Of a stretch of DNA of 57,041 bases, positions 9,001 to 18,608 are shown in pieces. Source of the stretch: an uncultured Cyclobacteriaceae bacterium (lineage in GTDB: Bacteria; Bacteroidota; Bacteroidia; Cytophagales; Cyclobacteriaceae). The notes under the pieces were generated by a model that made no database searches, was not told the origin of the DNA, and worked only from the letters and a program-made list of their open reading frames with translations. The first letter of the stretch is position 1. Every line of letters begins with the position of its first letter. The translations under genes were made by a program, and so were the position numbers. Location of the stretch: assembly GCA_947492745.1 (NCBI GenBank), contig CANLOE010000036.1, forward strand, positions 1 to 57,041. The letters are read 5' to 3'.

Positions 9001-10412
9001 AAGGAAGCGGAGAGGTATCGGTCTTTACGGCACCGCAGGCGGCCTTCAACCTTGCGGTGGGCAGGGAATTCGAAATGCTCAACAATGAGGGCCAATACAG
9101 ATCATATAGGGTCAAGCTCGATCATTTCAAGGTCTTCCATAAGGGCAGGGAACTGAAGGGGGACATCGAGTTCAACGGGGACCGTGACGTGGCCATCTTC
9201 AATGCCTTCGAGATACTGCCTCCGAACGAAAAACTGGAAGCAGAAATCAAGATCACCTGGGAAGAGAAAAAGAACGGACGATGGATAGCCCTGTCCGCCA
9301 ACGGAAAGGTGGAATCGGAAACGGAAAGGACCGGCTTCCGAACGGGGGAAGCCCCCAAGAACATCCCGGAAAACAATGTGGCCTTTGCCTATCCGGTACC
9401 ACGGCAGTACAATTTCCTGAAAAGGGAACACCCGACAGGTTACATGAAACTGAAAATGGGCCAGTCCTACCTGTTCCGGTCCGGCGGGAACGGTCAGGCC
9501 TGGAAGTTTGCGGCCAGGTTCACGGCCGTGGGACTCCCGGAGGTCACCGAGGTGCCCCTTTCCTATGATGCGGGAAAGGCCATGCTTGCCTATGACATCC
9601 CCCGGGACCTGAGGAACGAAAGGGCCTATACCCTGGAGCTCATCAAACTGCCGATGGGGAACCGGGACATCGATGCCAATGTCAGGAGCGACAGCACTAC
9701 CGTGGCCATGGGCGGGGGTTCGGTCAGCGTGGCCTCGAACAGTATCGAGGGTACCCTTACCCTGGGAGAGGACCGGCTGCTGCACACCACCCGTTTCAGG
9801 ACCAGCAGGTACGACAACTTCGGTGAAAAGCTCAATGCTGCCCGTGGCCACAGGGACCTGGCCGCGATCGTTCCCGTCTGGAACATACTCAAGATGGGGC
9901 ATTCCTTCACTGCGGACGAGCTTTTCGACAGAACGGAACTTTCGGGCTGGCGGGAACTTCCCGGGCTGGTACAGGTGGAGGCACTGCCCGACAACAAATG
10001 GTTCAGTGACCATATCGACCCGGTACTTTACGCCGATTATCCCCTGAACGGGACCGTGCGGATCGGTGACTGGAGGGCCGAACAGCCCGCCGGTGTCCCT
10101 CCGCTGAAAGGGGCCGTCAGCATCCTCCAGGATGAAGCATCCCGGGTACTGGAAGAAGGGGACGGTACGGGTGCCCTCCCCTCCATGGGCGGAAAGAGCT
10201 ACCTCTCCTATGACATGGAGTACTATACCTATATGGACCATGTGGAACTCAGGGACAAGGCCTATGGACTATGGCTGGCAAACAGGGGCGGCACCAGGGT
10301 CCCCGGCAATTACGTCAATATCATGAAGGGCAGGTACAACATACGGATGACCTACACCCTTCCGGGACTGAACAGGGTAACGACACAACGGATATTCACC
10401 ATCAAACGATGA
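6057..10412 (+). CDS. Very large secreted beta-rich protein, first gene of the toxin-associated operon
   Basis: A 1451-aa predicted exported protein (1475 aa if the in-frame ATG at 5985 is used). The start at 6057 is preferred because MNRFEKFFLVFIVISMTYL then begins a normal signal peptide. The body is almost entirely beta-strand and glycine-rich, with long stretches of alternating hydrophobic residues (about residues 620-960) that resemble barrel- or filament-like repeats rather than an enzyme. No catalytic motif, cohesin, adhesin or T9SS sorting signal was recognised. Its TGA overlaps the next ATG (ATGA at 10409), so translation is coupled to the fibronectin type III protein. Role inferred from context: structural or carrier component of a surface assembly built with the SprB-repeat, barrel, TANFOR and HINT-toxin proteins. 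Confidence 0.8.
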   Translation: MNRFEKFFLVFIVISMTYLPKGTCRAMGDSVRHPHRMAARIHALHDRILDEGRTVETLTMDDMASLPVGIVRDIGGQKFIIAIDGARFTPKGAFFDAYISLPLPFSNKKMAFAAKDIAIHPGGLAASTDTKLTLVEDSRHRLNKNIELVLPGSPYGEFNYVAWDCSGFKEVNLKGVFEFDRNMIVPDRGNGKVTATFETVTADPGNIMASVSISPFRLTKLKDLSFEVQRATVDYSDLTGPPGMAFPDTYRNEFDGNMELWQGFFLESATVRLPEELSPRTGRKSIGIRNMLIDNSGVTGAFGAGNLFGREDGSLNGWPFSIDSLGIVLERNRLKGGAFKGSLQVPLFDGDSPMEYEALISQRNGETDYLFAVTPGRELNASVLAAKIQLDRASTIIIEKKNGKLMPSAILHGKASINAGTKLSVNELEFQDLHLITEKPYILSGVWALRGKGQQRAANFPISINNVTFVHDQQRMALNFEAALALMDREDKGFGATTKISVKGKIEETRVGSGELAVNTQQWKYDKTTIDDIYINAKDGAYELEGKLSLYDEDPVYGNGFRGQVKAWFQPGIGVDAIAQFGNVEGLRYWYADAAVRLPNGAPISPGIAFYGFGGGMYYHMSMQKFDERELANATASGQSGLQVGASASGLQYVPGGSTGLGFRAGVTLGTHPSPTPFNGDASFEIAFNRHGGAKYIIFRGEGFFMQPIGNRSSKAPLYADLMVSYDFNNRSLHANLDTYVNMGLVKGIHKDGLAGSAVMHFSPETWYIHIGTPDRRIGLNFLGLVKTGAYFMVGKEIPGMPTPPETVSEILGGEDLDFMRDENALGSGAGIAFGSSMEIDTGKQNFLIFYGQFGAGLGFDIMLKNYGNASCAGRSGPLGINGWYASGQAWAYVHGRIGIKVNLKFVAGEFDILSIGAAAVLQAKLPNPIYMQGMVGGHFDILGGLVKGHCKFKLRIGEECEIIGASSVTGVKAIAELKPTEGSGEVSVFTAPQAAFNLAVGREFEMLNNEGQYRSYRVKLDHFKVFHKGRELKGDIEFNGDRDVAIFNAFEILPPNEKLEAEIKITWEEKKNGRWIALSANGKVESETERTGFRTGEAPKNIPENNVAFAYPVPRQYNFLKREHPTGYMKLKMGQSYLFRSGGNGQAWKFAARFTAVGLPEVTEVPLSYDAGKAMLAYDIPRDLRNERAYTLELIKLPMGNRDIDANVRSDSTTVAMGGGSVSVASNSIEGTLTLGEDRLLHTTRFRTSRYDNFGEKLNAARGHRDLAAIVPVWNILKMGHSFTADELFDRTELSGWRELPGLVQVEALPDNKWFSDHIDPVLYADYPLNGTVRIGDWRAEQPAGVPPLKGAVSILQDEASRVLEEGDGTGALPSMGGKSYLSYDMEYYTYMDHVELRDKAYGLWLANRGGTRVPGNYVNIMKGRYNIRMTYTLPGLNRVTTQRIFTIKR

Positions 10413-12520
10413 TCGAGAAAAGGAACATATGGCCAGTGATGATATGCGCGCTATTGCCCTGCATATTGTCCCTAGTGATGGCAGCGGGAACGGTCCGGGC
10501 ACAACAGGCCCCGAAACCCGCCATCAGGGCCCTGGCCAGACCGACGGGGAGCAGTGTGATGCTGCGCTGGGCACCGACCACCCCCATTGCCTGGCAGTTG
10601 GGGAACGAAAGCGGTTATACCGTGGAGCGCTATACCGTTGAAAAAAACGGTGCGGACATTGCACGGAACCCCGAAAGGACCACATTGGGCAACGGCCCCT
10701 ACCGGCCCCTGCCCCTAGCGGCATGGGAGGCCATCGTCAGGGACGATGACCGCGCGGCCATTGCGGCACAGGCCATTTATGGGGACAGCTTCGAGATGGT
10801 CGATCCCTCTTCCAATACCACCACCTTCGTGGACCGGTCCACCGAGCTGGAGAACCGCTTCAGTTTTGCCCTGTTCACGGCGGAACAGTCCGCCGAAGTG
10901 GCCGTGGCCTCCGGCCTGATGCTGGAGGACAGCGGTATTTCTCCCAACGAAAAATACGTCTACAGGGTATACCTGAGCACCGAAAACCCCGATTATCCCG
11001 TGGATACGGCCACGGTGTTCGTGGACCCCAATGAGGTCATGGAACTGCCCGCCATAACGGACATCAGGGCCGAATTCGGGGACAGGGCCGTACGCCTGAG
11101 CTGGGAGACCTTTTACTTCCGGCGCATCTACACGGCCTACCGGATAGAAAAAAGCGGGGACGGGGGCAGGACCTACACCCCCACCGGCGATGGGCTCCCC
11201 TTCCTGAACACACAAAGGGAGGGCAGCGGGCCTGCGCGCCGGGCCCATTACCTGGATTCACTGGCCGATAACGACAGGACCTACCACTACAGGATACGGG
11301 GCATCACCCCTTTCGGCGAAACGGGACCTGTATCGGAACCGGTCTCGGGGGAGGGTACGGAAGGCATTGCCGCCATCATCCCCGCCATCGACAGTGCCGC
11401 TATCGGACCTTCCGGTAGGACCTATCTGGGATGGCGTTTCCCCGAGGATGCCGGGGACAGACTGAAAGGTTTCATGGTCGCCAGGGCAGAAAAGGTCGAT
11501 GGGCCCTACGAGATCATCACAAAATCACCCATAGCCCCTGTTTCAAGATCCTTTGAAGACCCTGCCCCAAAAACGGTCAATTACTATACCGTCAGGGCCA
11601 TGGGAAAGAACGGAGAAGAGGTCAACTCTTTTCCGGCACTGGTCCAACAGGAGGACAACGACCCACCCTCGGCACCCCGGGGACTGAGCGGTGAGGTGGA
11701 CAGCCTGGGCAATGTCACCCTGAAATGGTCGGGCAACGGAGAACCCGACATCCTGGGCTACAGGGTGTTCCGAGGGAACGGTCCGGATGAGGAATTCGTG
11801 GAGGTCACCCATGATATCCTGGCCCTGCCCACGTTTCGGGACAGGATCGCTATCGAGACCCTGACCGGGGAGGTATACTACAGTATCGTGGCCATGGACC
11901 AACGGTTCAACACATCGGACTACTCCCCGGTCCTGGAACTGGAGAGACCCGATGTGGTCCCGCCCGCAGCACCGGTCTTCACCAAAGTGGACAACAAAGC
12001 CGGCCAGGCCTGTCTGGAATGGCGGTCAAGCCCCAGTAAGGACGTGGCTGGGTATGTATTGTACAGAAAGGATGCAGGCAAAGCCATGGAAGTGGCCAGT
12101 TTCGAGGTTTTGGAAAAAGCGACCTCCTATTGTGACAAGGAAATTGCGGCGGCAAAGGACTATACCTATCGCTTGTACGCCATCGACAGTGCGGGAAACA
12201 GGTCGGGAGCATCCACTTTAGGGGTGACCACCTTACGGCACCCGGTCAAAAGTACCCTGAGCGTCAGAGCTTCCCTGGACAGGGACAAAAGGCAGGTCCT
12301 ATTGGAATGGGGGCCGGGTAAAAAAGAAACGGACAGGATACAACTGTTCCGCGCCGTCGGGGAAGGGCCATTGCGCCTGTACAGGACCCTGGAGGGCGGC
12401 ACCGACAGTTACACGGAAAAAGGACTGACCATCAATACAGTTTACAGGTACAGGATAAAGATTATATATATAGACGGGACCCCATCGGGATTGAGCAAAG
12501 AAACAAAGGTGGTCTACTAA
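10409..12520 (+). CDS. Secreted fibronectin type III repeat protein
   Basis: A 703-aa exported protein. The ATG at 10409 overlaps the stop of the previous gene by ATGA and opens a signal peptide (RNIWPVMICALLPCILSLVM, then AAGTVRAQ). The mature part carries about five fibronectin type III-like modules, recognisable by repeated PPSAPRGL / PPAAPVF starts, central W and ILGYRVFRG / VAGYVLYRK strand motifs. Such modules mediate protein-protein contact outside the cell. No T9SS C-terminal domain is visible; the last module ends close to the C-terminus (PSGLSKETKVVY). The next gene starts 13 bp downstream, in the same operon. Confidence 0.85.
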   Translation: MIEKRNIWPVMICALLPCILSLVMAAGTVRAQQAPKPAIRALARPTGSSVMLRWAPTTPIAWQLGNESGYTVERYTVEKNGADIARNPERTTLGNGPYRPLPLAAWEAIVRDDDRAAIAAQAIYGDSFEMVDPSSNTTTFVDRSTELENRFSFALFTAEQSAEVAVASGLMLEDSGISPNEKYVYRVYLSTENPDYPVDTATVFVDPNEVMELPAITDIRAEFGDRAVRLSWETFYFRRIYTAYRIEKSGDGGRTYTPTGDGLPFLNTQREGSGPARRAHYLDSLADNDRTYHYRIRGITPFGETGPVSEPVSGEGTEGIAAIIPAIDSAAIGPSGRTYLGWRFPEDAGDRLKGFMVARAEKVDGPYEIITKSPIAPVSRSFEDPAPKTVNYYTVRAMGKNGEEVNSFPALVQQEDNDPPSAPRGLSGEVDSLGNVTLKWSGNGEPDILGYRVFRGNGPDEEFVEVTHDILALPTFRDRIAIETLTGEVYYSIVAMDQRFNTSDYSPVLELERPDVVPPAAPVFTKVDNKAGQACLEWRSSPSKDVAGYVLYRKDAGKAMEVASFEVLEKATSYCDKEIAAAKDYTYRLYAIDSAGNRSGASTLGVTTLRHPVKSTLSVRASLDRDKRQVLLEWGPGKKETDRIQLFRAVGEGPLRLYRTLEGGTDSYTEKGLTINTVYRYRIKIIYIDGTPSGLSKETKVVY

Positions 12521-12533
12521 AAGAAGAAGAGGA

Positions 12534-15500
12534 ATGAAAGGATTGAAATTCACGGTACTGCTCATGGGCCTTTTCGGTCTCTGGCAAGGGGCCATGGCAC
12601 AGGAGGGCAGCATCCTATTGGAGGTCAGGGCCATCCGTCTCAAGGGGACCACCTCCAAGTCCAACGAGAACAATGCCGAATATACTTTTGTGTTCGACCT
12701 GCCGCGTACGGGCAGGTGCTTCGGGGAAAGTGCCCGCCGGCTGGACTGGCACCACCCGGGCGATAACCTCATTGTTACGGGCTACCGGCAGCCCTTCAGT
12801 GATGGGCTGCGGATAAGGTTCGATGCCTGGGAGGACGATGTAGGCTCCCGCTGTCAGCACACGGCATCCGATGACGACCGCAGGACACATGATTTCGACA
12901 TCTCTTTGACAGGATATGCTCCGGGCAGACCGCACCGTTTGCACCTTTACCTTGGCCCGAACTATACTGCTCCGGACGGGAACGGTGGAGGCGATTATGT
13001 GGCCGAGATCGAATTCTCCTATACCGTTCCCGTTCCCTCTGTTCCCACGCCGAACAAGTCGGGATTCTATTGTGAAGGTGAGGACCTGACCCTGTCCACA
13101 ACAGTGCCGGGCCCGATACCTTCGGATACCCGCTTCCATTGGGAGTACCACATCATCGGGGACAACAATGTCCGACGGCTATCCAACCCTGCCTACTGTG
13201 GCGATGACTTCGGCAATGACCTCGCGGACTGCCGGAACATACTCTGTGACGTACTGGCCACGGACTGTTCCTGCTGTGACGAACCGCCCTATCTGCTCAT
13301 CTCCGAACCGAACTGGGGCGACCTTGGCAGTAGTACGGGTACCGGGCGGACCGTGAGGCTCTCCGATGATATTCCCGGTCTGGCGGAAAGGCTGAAAGGA
13401 AGCAACCGGCAGGTCAGGTTCCGGGTCCGGGCATCTTCCGGGGCATCGACCAGTGAACCCAGTGCAGAGAGCGCTGCCATCGACGTATCGGCCCTGCCAC
13501 CGACCTTCACGGGAACCTCCCGGACAAGGAGCTGCAGCAATGCCGCCACGGGAACGGTCACCGTGGAGGGCATCGACCATGCCTTCCCCACCTTCCGCTA
13601 CTATATCTATGACAGGGCCATCTTTGAGGGCTGTACACACCCCCTGGACGGGGACTGTATACGTGCCGCCGTGGCCAATGGGGAATCCGCAGGGGGATCC
13701 GTTACGGTCGGGGACCTCGGGCCGGGGACCTATACCATGACCATCGCCAACCCGGGGGACAACTCGGGCAACTGTCACAGCTCCTTCGGGTTCGATATCG
13801 GTACCCATCCCGACCTGGCCATGGGCGAACCGACGGTATCCCGTGGGATCTCCTGTCCCGGGGCCGCCGATGGGCAGGTCACCGTGTCCACCACGGGCGG
13901 TACGGGCGGCCCACTGGAGTTCCGTATCATCCCCGAGCCGGCGGGGTACCGTCTCGTGCGGAACGTCTACTTCGTGGCCACCTTTACGGGACTGCCCGCC
14001 GGGGACTATACCATCACCGCCAAGGGGGGCTGCGGCCGGACCGTGGAAAAGCAGATCGCACCGGCGGAGCCCTCCAGGGTCACCGGACAGGTCGTGGGAC
14101 TGTCCCCTCCCGATTGTTCGGACCCGGCCAATGGCAGGGCCCTCCTCAGGGCCGGTATGGGTTCGGGGCGCTACGACTTCCTACTGGCCCGCAACGGCAG
14201 TCCCCTGATAGGTAAGAACGGCACGGAAGACCCCGATTGGGAGGTCACGGGACTGGAAGCGGGCGACTATGTACTGAGCATCAGGGATGCCGAAAGGCCC
14301 GGCTGTGAGGGCTTCGAACAGAGCTTTTCCTTCCCTTCCCCCCGGGCCCTGGACCTGACACTGCGGGAGCGGTCCGACATCGACTGCCATGGCGGTTCGG
14401 GAAGGATCGTACTGGATGCCACGGGAGGCTCGGGCCGTTATGAGTTCATACTGGAGGACATCACGGGCGGAACGGTACGTACCTCTGCCGATGGGGTCTT
14501 CGGGGGACTGGAAAAGGGGAACTACCGCGCCCGTGTGCGCAATGACGGTGCCTGCCGGGACGAGAAGGTGCTCCCCGGTACCCTCACCATCAGCGAACCG
14601 CCGCCCTACCGCGTGTCACTTTCCTCCAAGAACATTACCTGTCAGGGAGAGGACAACGGTGAAGTGAGTGTCAATGTTTCCGGTGCGAACGGCGGCTACA
14701 CCTACCAATGGCAGTTCGATACCGGCAGTGGATGGGCCGACCACAACCGCAACGGAGAGGGCAGGGGCGAGAAGATCAGAGAACTTTTTGGGGCCAGCTA
14801 CAGGGTGTCGATAATGGATGCCAAGGGCTGTGCCCATACCTCGGAAGCCGTGAACATCAGCGAACCCGCCCGATTGTTCATCAGCTCATTGGAAAGCAAC
14901 GACATCACCTGCTCCGGCGAGGAGGATGGTAACATAAACATCACTGCTTCGGGGGGATGGGGCAACTACAGCTATGAATACAGTACAGATAACCGGGCAA
15001 ATTTCAAGAGGTTCGACCAAAGTACGGATTTTGGCCCGGGCACCTATCGGGTGCGGGTCAGGGACAGTGAGGGTTGTGAAGTATATCATCCCGAGCCTAT
15101 CGTCTTTACGGCACCCGGCGAGGCGCTGAAAGTGGAACTGGAACTTTCCGACTACAACGGTTTCCAGGTTTCCTGTGCAGGTGGTGGTGACGGTTCCATC
15201 CTGGTGAACGCTTCCGGCGGGAACGGCGGCCCCTTTGACGGGGCAGGGTATCTTTTCTCGGTAGATGGCGGGGTCTTTAATGCAGAAAACCCCATTACGG
15301 GAATCGGTGCCGGGACACATCAAGTAGAAGTCAGGGATGGCAGGGGCTGTACCCGGTCCCTCACATTGGACTTTATCGCTCCCACCGTTTTCGGTATCGG
15401 ATTGGTGGGCAAGGTCGATGTGGAGTGCTCCGGGGATTTCTCGGGCCGTCTGGAGGTAAGGGCCGACGGAGGTGTCACGCCCTATGGTTTTGCCATCGAT

Positions 15501-16622
15501 GATGGGGAATACGGTACGGAACCGATCTTTGAAGGACTGACAGCGGGTACCTACACCGTGTATGCCAAGGATGGCAACGGCTGTACCTCTTCCTTGGAAG
15601 TGACCATCAACAGCCTCAATCCCGAGATCGGTATCAGTTTCAACACCACGGAGGCATCCTGTTTCGGTTATGCCGATGGCGGGGTAATGACCACCCTGTC
15701 CGGCGGTACCCCACCCTTCACTTACAGTTGGAAGGACAGGGAAGATATGAACGGTAACCTTTCCGGTATCGGTTCGGGATGGTATCACCTGACCGTAACC
15801 GATCGAAAGGGATGCCGGGCCATCGACAGCATATTTGTCGGGCAACCGGAGAACATCGATATCGGTGGGGATGTCACCCTGTGCCGGGAACAGTCCCACA
15901 CCTTGTCAGCTCCACCGGAGGACCCCGGTACTCAATATTCCTGGTCTTCCGATAATGGCTTCGGCAGCACGGACAGATCGGTAATCCTGGAGCGGCCGGG
16001 CACCTATCAATTGACCGTTTCCCGGCCCGATGGGTGTGTGATGAAAGACGAAATGTATCTGAACTTCAATGACGTACTATTGGAAGCATACTTTTTGGGC
16101 GCAACGGCCAATATCATCGGTGACACATTACAGTTGGTGGAAGTCAGCTACCCCAAACCGGACAGTGTGCAGTGGGACTTTGGTCCCGGTGCCCTGGTCC
16201 ACGATATGGATGCCGCATACCCCAGGGTCAGTTTCCGGGGTGCAGGCGACCACACCATTGCACTGACAGCTTTTCTCCGAGGGTGCGTCGAGACCATGGA
16301 AAAGACGGTCTCTTTCTATGCACCGGAGGATTTTCCCGCTCCCGACCGTGGCCCAGAACTGGGAGAGGTCGGCATCAAGGATATCAGACTGTATCCCAAC
16401 CCCAATAGTGGGCAGTTCAGCCTGGAAGTGGAAATGCACCAAGTGCAGAGCCTGGCCACATTCATATACAACGTCAACGGCATCGAAGTGGCACGGCAGT
16501 CCGGGACGGATGCACTGTCCTACCTGATGAGCTTCGACCTGTCAGGGGAAACATCGGGTGCCTATGTCATGAAGCTCCTTACGGAGTTCGACCGGAGGGA
16601 ATTGAGGATAGTTATTGAATAG
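12534..16622 (+). CDS. SprB-repeat protein with type A T9SS sorting domain
   Basis: A 1362-aa cell-surface protein. Residues 1-23 are a signal peptide ending QGAMAQ. From about residue 330 to 1130 it carries many SprB-like modules of about 70-85 residues with the recurring pattern 'I.C.G..DG.I.V.ASGG.G.Y.Y', then 'G.Y.V.V.D..GC'; SprB repeats occur in the gliding adhesin SprB and other flavobacterial surface proteins. An immunoglobulin/PKD-like part follows (about 1140-1270). The last 80 residues are a type A T9SS sorting domain (IRLYPNPNSGQFSLEVE ... SGAYVMKLL), which directs secretion through the type IX system and cell-surface anchoring. It is the only member of this operon with a clear T9SS signal. 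Its TAG overlaps the start region of the next gene. Confidence 0.92.
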   Translation: MKGLKFTVLLMGLFGLWQGAMAQEGSILLEVRAIRLKGTTSKSNENNAEYTFVFDLPRTGRCFGESARRLDWHHPGDNLIVTGYRQPFSDGLRIRFDAWEDDVGSRCQHTASDDDRRTHDFDISLTGYAPGRPHRLHLYLGPNYTAPDGNGGGDYVAEIEFSYTVPVPSVPTPNKSGFYCEGEDLTLSTTVPGPIPSDTRFHWEYHIIGDNNVRRLSNPAYCGDDFGNDLADCRNILCDVLATDCSCCDEPPYLLISEPNWGDLGSSTGTGRTVRLSDDIPGLAERLKGSNRQVRFRVRASSGASTSEPSAESAAIDVSALPPTFTGTSRTRSCSNAATGTVTVEGIDHAFPTFRYYIYDRAIFEGCTHPLDGDCIRAAVANGESAGGSVTVGDLGPGTYTMTIANPGDNSGNCHSSFGFDIGTHPDLAMGEPTVSRGISCPGAADGQVTVSTTGGTGGPLEFRIIPEPAGYRLVRNVYFVATFTGLPAGDYTITAKGGCGRTVEKQIAPAEPSRVTGQVVGLSPPDCSDPANGRALLRAGMGSGRYDFLLARNGSPLIGKNGTEDPDWEVTGLEAGDYVLSIRDAERPGCEGFEQSFSFPSPRALDLTLRERSDIDCHGGSGRIVLDATGGSGRYEFILEDITGGTVRTSADGVFGGLEKGNYRARVRNDGACRDEKVLPGTLTISEPPPYRVSLSSKNITCQGEDNGEVSVNVSGANGGYTYQWQFDTGSGWADHNRNGEGRGEKIRELFGASYRVSIMDAKGCAHTSEAVNISEPARLFISSLESNDITCSGEEDGNINITASGGWGNYSYEYSTDNRANFKRFDQSTDFGPGTYRVRVRDSEGCEVYHPEPIVFTAPGEALKVELELSDYNGFQVSCAGGGDGSILVNASGGNGGPFDGAGYLFSVDGGVFNAENPITGIGAGTHQVEVRDGRGCTRSLTLDFIAPTVFGIGLVGKVDVECSGDFSGRLEVRADGGVTPYGFAIDDGEYGTEPIFEGLTAGTYTVYAKDGNGCTSSLEVTINSLNPEIGISFNTTEASCFGYADGGVMTTLSGGTPPFTYSWKDREDMNGNLSGIGSGWYHLTVTDRKGCRAIDSIFVGQPENIDIGGDVTLCREQSHTLSAPPEDPGTQYSWSSDNGFGSTDRSVILERPGTYQLTVSRPDGCVMKDEMYLNFNDVLLEAYFLGATANIIGDTLQLVEVSYPKPDSVQWDFGPGALVHDMDAAYPRVSFRGAGDHTIALTAFLRGCVETMEKTVSFYAPEDFPAPDRGPELGEVGIKDIRLYPNPNSGQFSLEVEMHQVQSLATFIYNVNGIEVARQSGTDALSYLMSFDLSGETSGAYVMKLLTEFDRRELRIVIE

Positions 16623-18474
16623 TATCGAAGTGAGGACCATAAAATATATAACGATTATTGTGATATCGCTTATCGCGATCAATGCCCGGTCACAAGACCT
16701 GGGCAGTCTCGGCAAGGAGGATCCCGTAAAGGTATCCGGTGGTATCAATGCCACCGCGATCGGCTACACGGCGCAGGGCATCGACAGTAGGCGCGACCCT
16801 TACAACTGGTTCATGGACGGGAACATCAACCTGTCACTGTACGGATGGAGCGTGCCCTTCTCGTTTTCCTATAGCAACCAACAGGTGAACTTCAGGCAAC
16901 CCTTCAACCAATATGGAGTGGCCCCCAGCTACAAATGGGCCAAGGCCTATATCGGGTACAACAACCTGACACTGTCCCGCTACTCATTGGCGGGCCATGT
17001 TTTCCTGGGCGGTGGGGCCGAACTGAGCCCCGGAAAGTTCCGCCTGACCACCATGTACGGCAGGTTGAACAGGGCCGTGGCAGAGGATACCCTGAACGTG
17101 GATAACGGGGTGCCCGCCTTCAAAAGGATGGGGTTCGGGATAAAGGCCGGTTTCGAGGATGCCGGTCAGTCCGTACATGTGGTCCTGTTCAGGGCCTGGG
17201 ACGACATCGGTTCTCTGCCCTATGTACCTGAACCCGCAGGTATCCTCCCCAAGGAAAACCTGGTCCTGGTCCTGATAGGCCGCAGGCAGCTGGGCAAGCG
17301 TATCCACTGGAGCGCGGAATTCTCCACCTCTGCCCTGACCGAGGATACACGGTCCCCTCAGAATGAAAGCGGGGGATTGACGGGCAATCTCGGTGGACTG
17401 TTCACTTCCAGGACCTCCTCCGGCTACCATAACGCCTTCAACACCAGTCTTGGCTATAATGCAGACCGTTATTCCCTACAGCTCAACTATGAGCGTATTG
17501 CACCGGGTTATGGGACACTGGGAGCCTATTTCTTCAACAATGACCTGGAGAACGTGACGGTCAGTGGGGCTACAAGATTATTGCAGGACAGGGTCAACCT
17601 TTCGGTCAATGTGGGCACACAGCGCAACAACCTCAGGGAAACGGAGATCAGCGGTACGGAAAGGATCATCGCCAATACAAGTATCTCCTACATCCCGAAC
17701 GCGAAATGGAACGTCAACGGCTCCTATTCCAATTTCGCCACTTTTACGAACGTAAGGCCGAGGTTCGACCCCTTCTTCCGGGACCAGTTGGATTCCCTGA
17801 ATTTCTATCAGGTGACCCAGAATGCCACGGCGACCGTTTCCTACAGTTTCGGCCCCAAGGAAAGGAAACAGTCCCTGCTCTTCAACGGCTCCTACCAAGT
17901 GGCCAATGAAGGGACCGAAGGTGCGGAAGCGATGGAGACCGGCAGCAAATATTACAATGCCAGTGCTTCCTACAGGTATGCACTGTCGCCCTTGGGCATG
18001 ACCGTGGCCACTTCCATGAACCTCTACAGGACCGAACTGGCCGATACCCGGTCCCTGACCGTTGGCCCCAACCTCAGTCTGCGCAAGACCTTGCTGGACA
18101 AGGCCCTGCGCAATACCCTTTCCGCTTCCTACAACCATCAGGACAATGGCGAAGGTAACGAGCGCAGGGTACTCAATATCCAGTGGGGAACGGCCTTTGC
18201 CCCAAAACAGGGAGGCCAGGATAAAAAAACCGAAAGGCGCCAGAAAAAAGAGAAGGACAAAGTGTTTTCCGAGATGACGGGCAATGCACTACCGGAAAAT
18301 GTGCACAGCGAAGAAGTCAACAAGAACAGGGCACAGGCGCCCAAAAAGAAGAAGATGGAAGATAGGCACCGGTTCTCCCTCAACCTGGTGTACCTGAAAA
18401 GCTTTGAGGGTACCGTAACGGCCACTTCTTTCAGCGAACTGACGGGGACATTGACCTATGGGTATGGTTTCTAG
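16615..18474 (+). CDS. Outer-membrane beta-barrel protein
   Basis: A 605-619-aa predicted barrel. The frame starts TTG at 16615, overlapping the previous stop; a GTG at 16630 giving a short start before the signal peptide (IKYITIIVISLIAINARSQ) is an equally good start. The mature protein has many alternating-hydrophobic strands with aromatic ends, and the last residues TLTYGYGF fit the C-terminal aromatic signature of BAM substrates. A lysine/glutamate-rich loop (about residues 525-590, KKTERRQKKEKD) sits before the last strands. It probably anchors the secreted operon products or forms their outer-membrane port; the exact role is inferred. The repeat-flanked insertion starts exactly at its TAG stop. 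Confidence 0.82.
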   Translation: MNSIEVRTIKYITIIVISLIAINARSQDLGSLGKEDPVKVSGGINATAIGYTAQGIDSRRDPYNWFMDGNINLSLYGWSVPFSFSYSNQQVNFRQPFNQYGVAPSYKWAKAYIGYNNLTLSRYSLAGHVFLGGGAELSPGKFRLTTMYGRLNRAVAEDTLNVDNGVPAFKRMGFGIKAGFEDAGQSVHVVLFRAWDDIGSLPYVPEPAGILPKENLVLVLIGRRQLGKRIHWSAEFSTSALTEDTRSPQNESGGLTGNLGGLFTSRTSSGYHNAFNTSLGYNADRYSLQLNYERIAPGYGTLGAYFFNNDLENVTVSGATRLLQDRVNLSVNVGTQRNNLRETEISGTERIIANTSISYIPNAKWNVNGSYSNFATFTNVRPRFDPFFRDQLDSLNFYQVTQNATATVSYSFGPKERKQSLLFNGSYQVANEGTEGAEAMETGSKYYNASASYRYALSPLGMTVATSMNLYRTELADTRSLTVGPNLSLRKTLLDKALRNTLSASYNHQDNGEGNERRVLNIQWGTAFAPKQGGQDKKTERRQKKEKDKVFSEMTGNALPENVHSEEVNKNRAQAPKKKKMEDRHRFSLNLVYLKSFEGTVTATSFSELTGTLTYGYGF

Positions 18475-18608
18475 TGGAATAGTGGAATGGTAGAATGGTG
18501 GAATGGTGAAATAGTATAATGGTTGAATAGTAAAGTAGTAGAATAGTGGGTTGGTGGATGACCAAGTCTACAAGTCTACAAGTCTACAAGTCTACAAATT
18601 TGAAAAAT
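18475..18608 (+). repeat. Left simple-repeat flank of the four-helix-bundle gene
   Basis: Degenerate 8-10-bp tandem units (AGTGGAATGG / AGTAGAATAG types) run from the stop codon of the upstream gene to about 18550. Four head-to-tail ACAAGTCTAC-type units follow at 18562-18598. The block AGTAGAATAGTGG at 18537-18549 recurs at 18970-18982 beyond the gene, so the gene lies between direct copies of one composite repeat. Confidence 0.85.

Noticed and set aside
9102-10241. 379-aa reverse-strand open frame
   Set aside because: It is antisense to the large secreted protein and caused by GC-rich third positions; the forward protein is coherent throughout.
14886-15899. 337-aa reverse-strand open frame
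   Set aside because: It is the antisense shadow of the SprB-repeat region, with no start context of its own.
18555-18600. CRISPR or minisatellite at the ACAAGTCTAC repeats
   Set aside because: Units are about 10 bp and directly adjacent; they belong to the composite flank of the four-helix-bundle gene.
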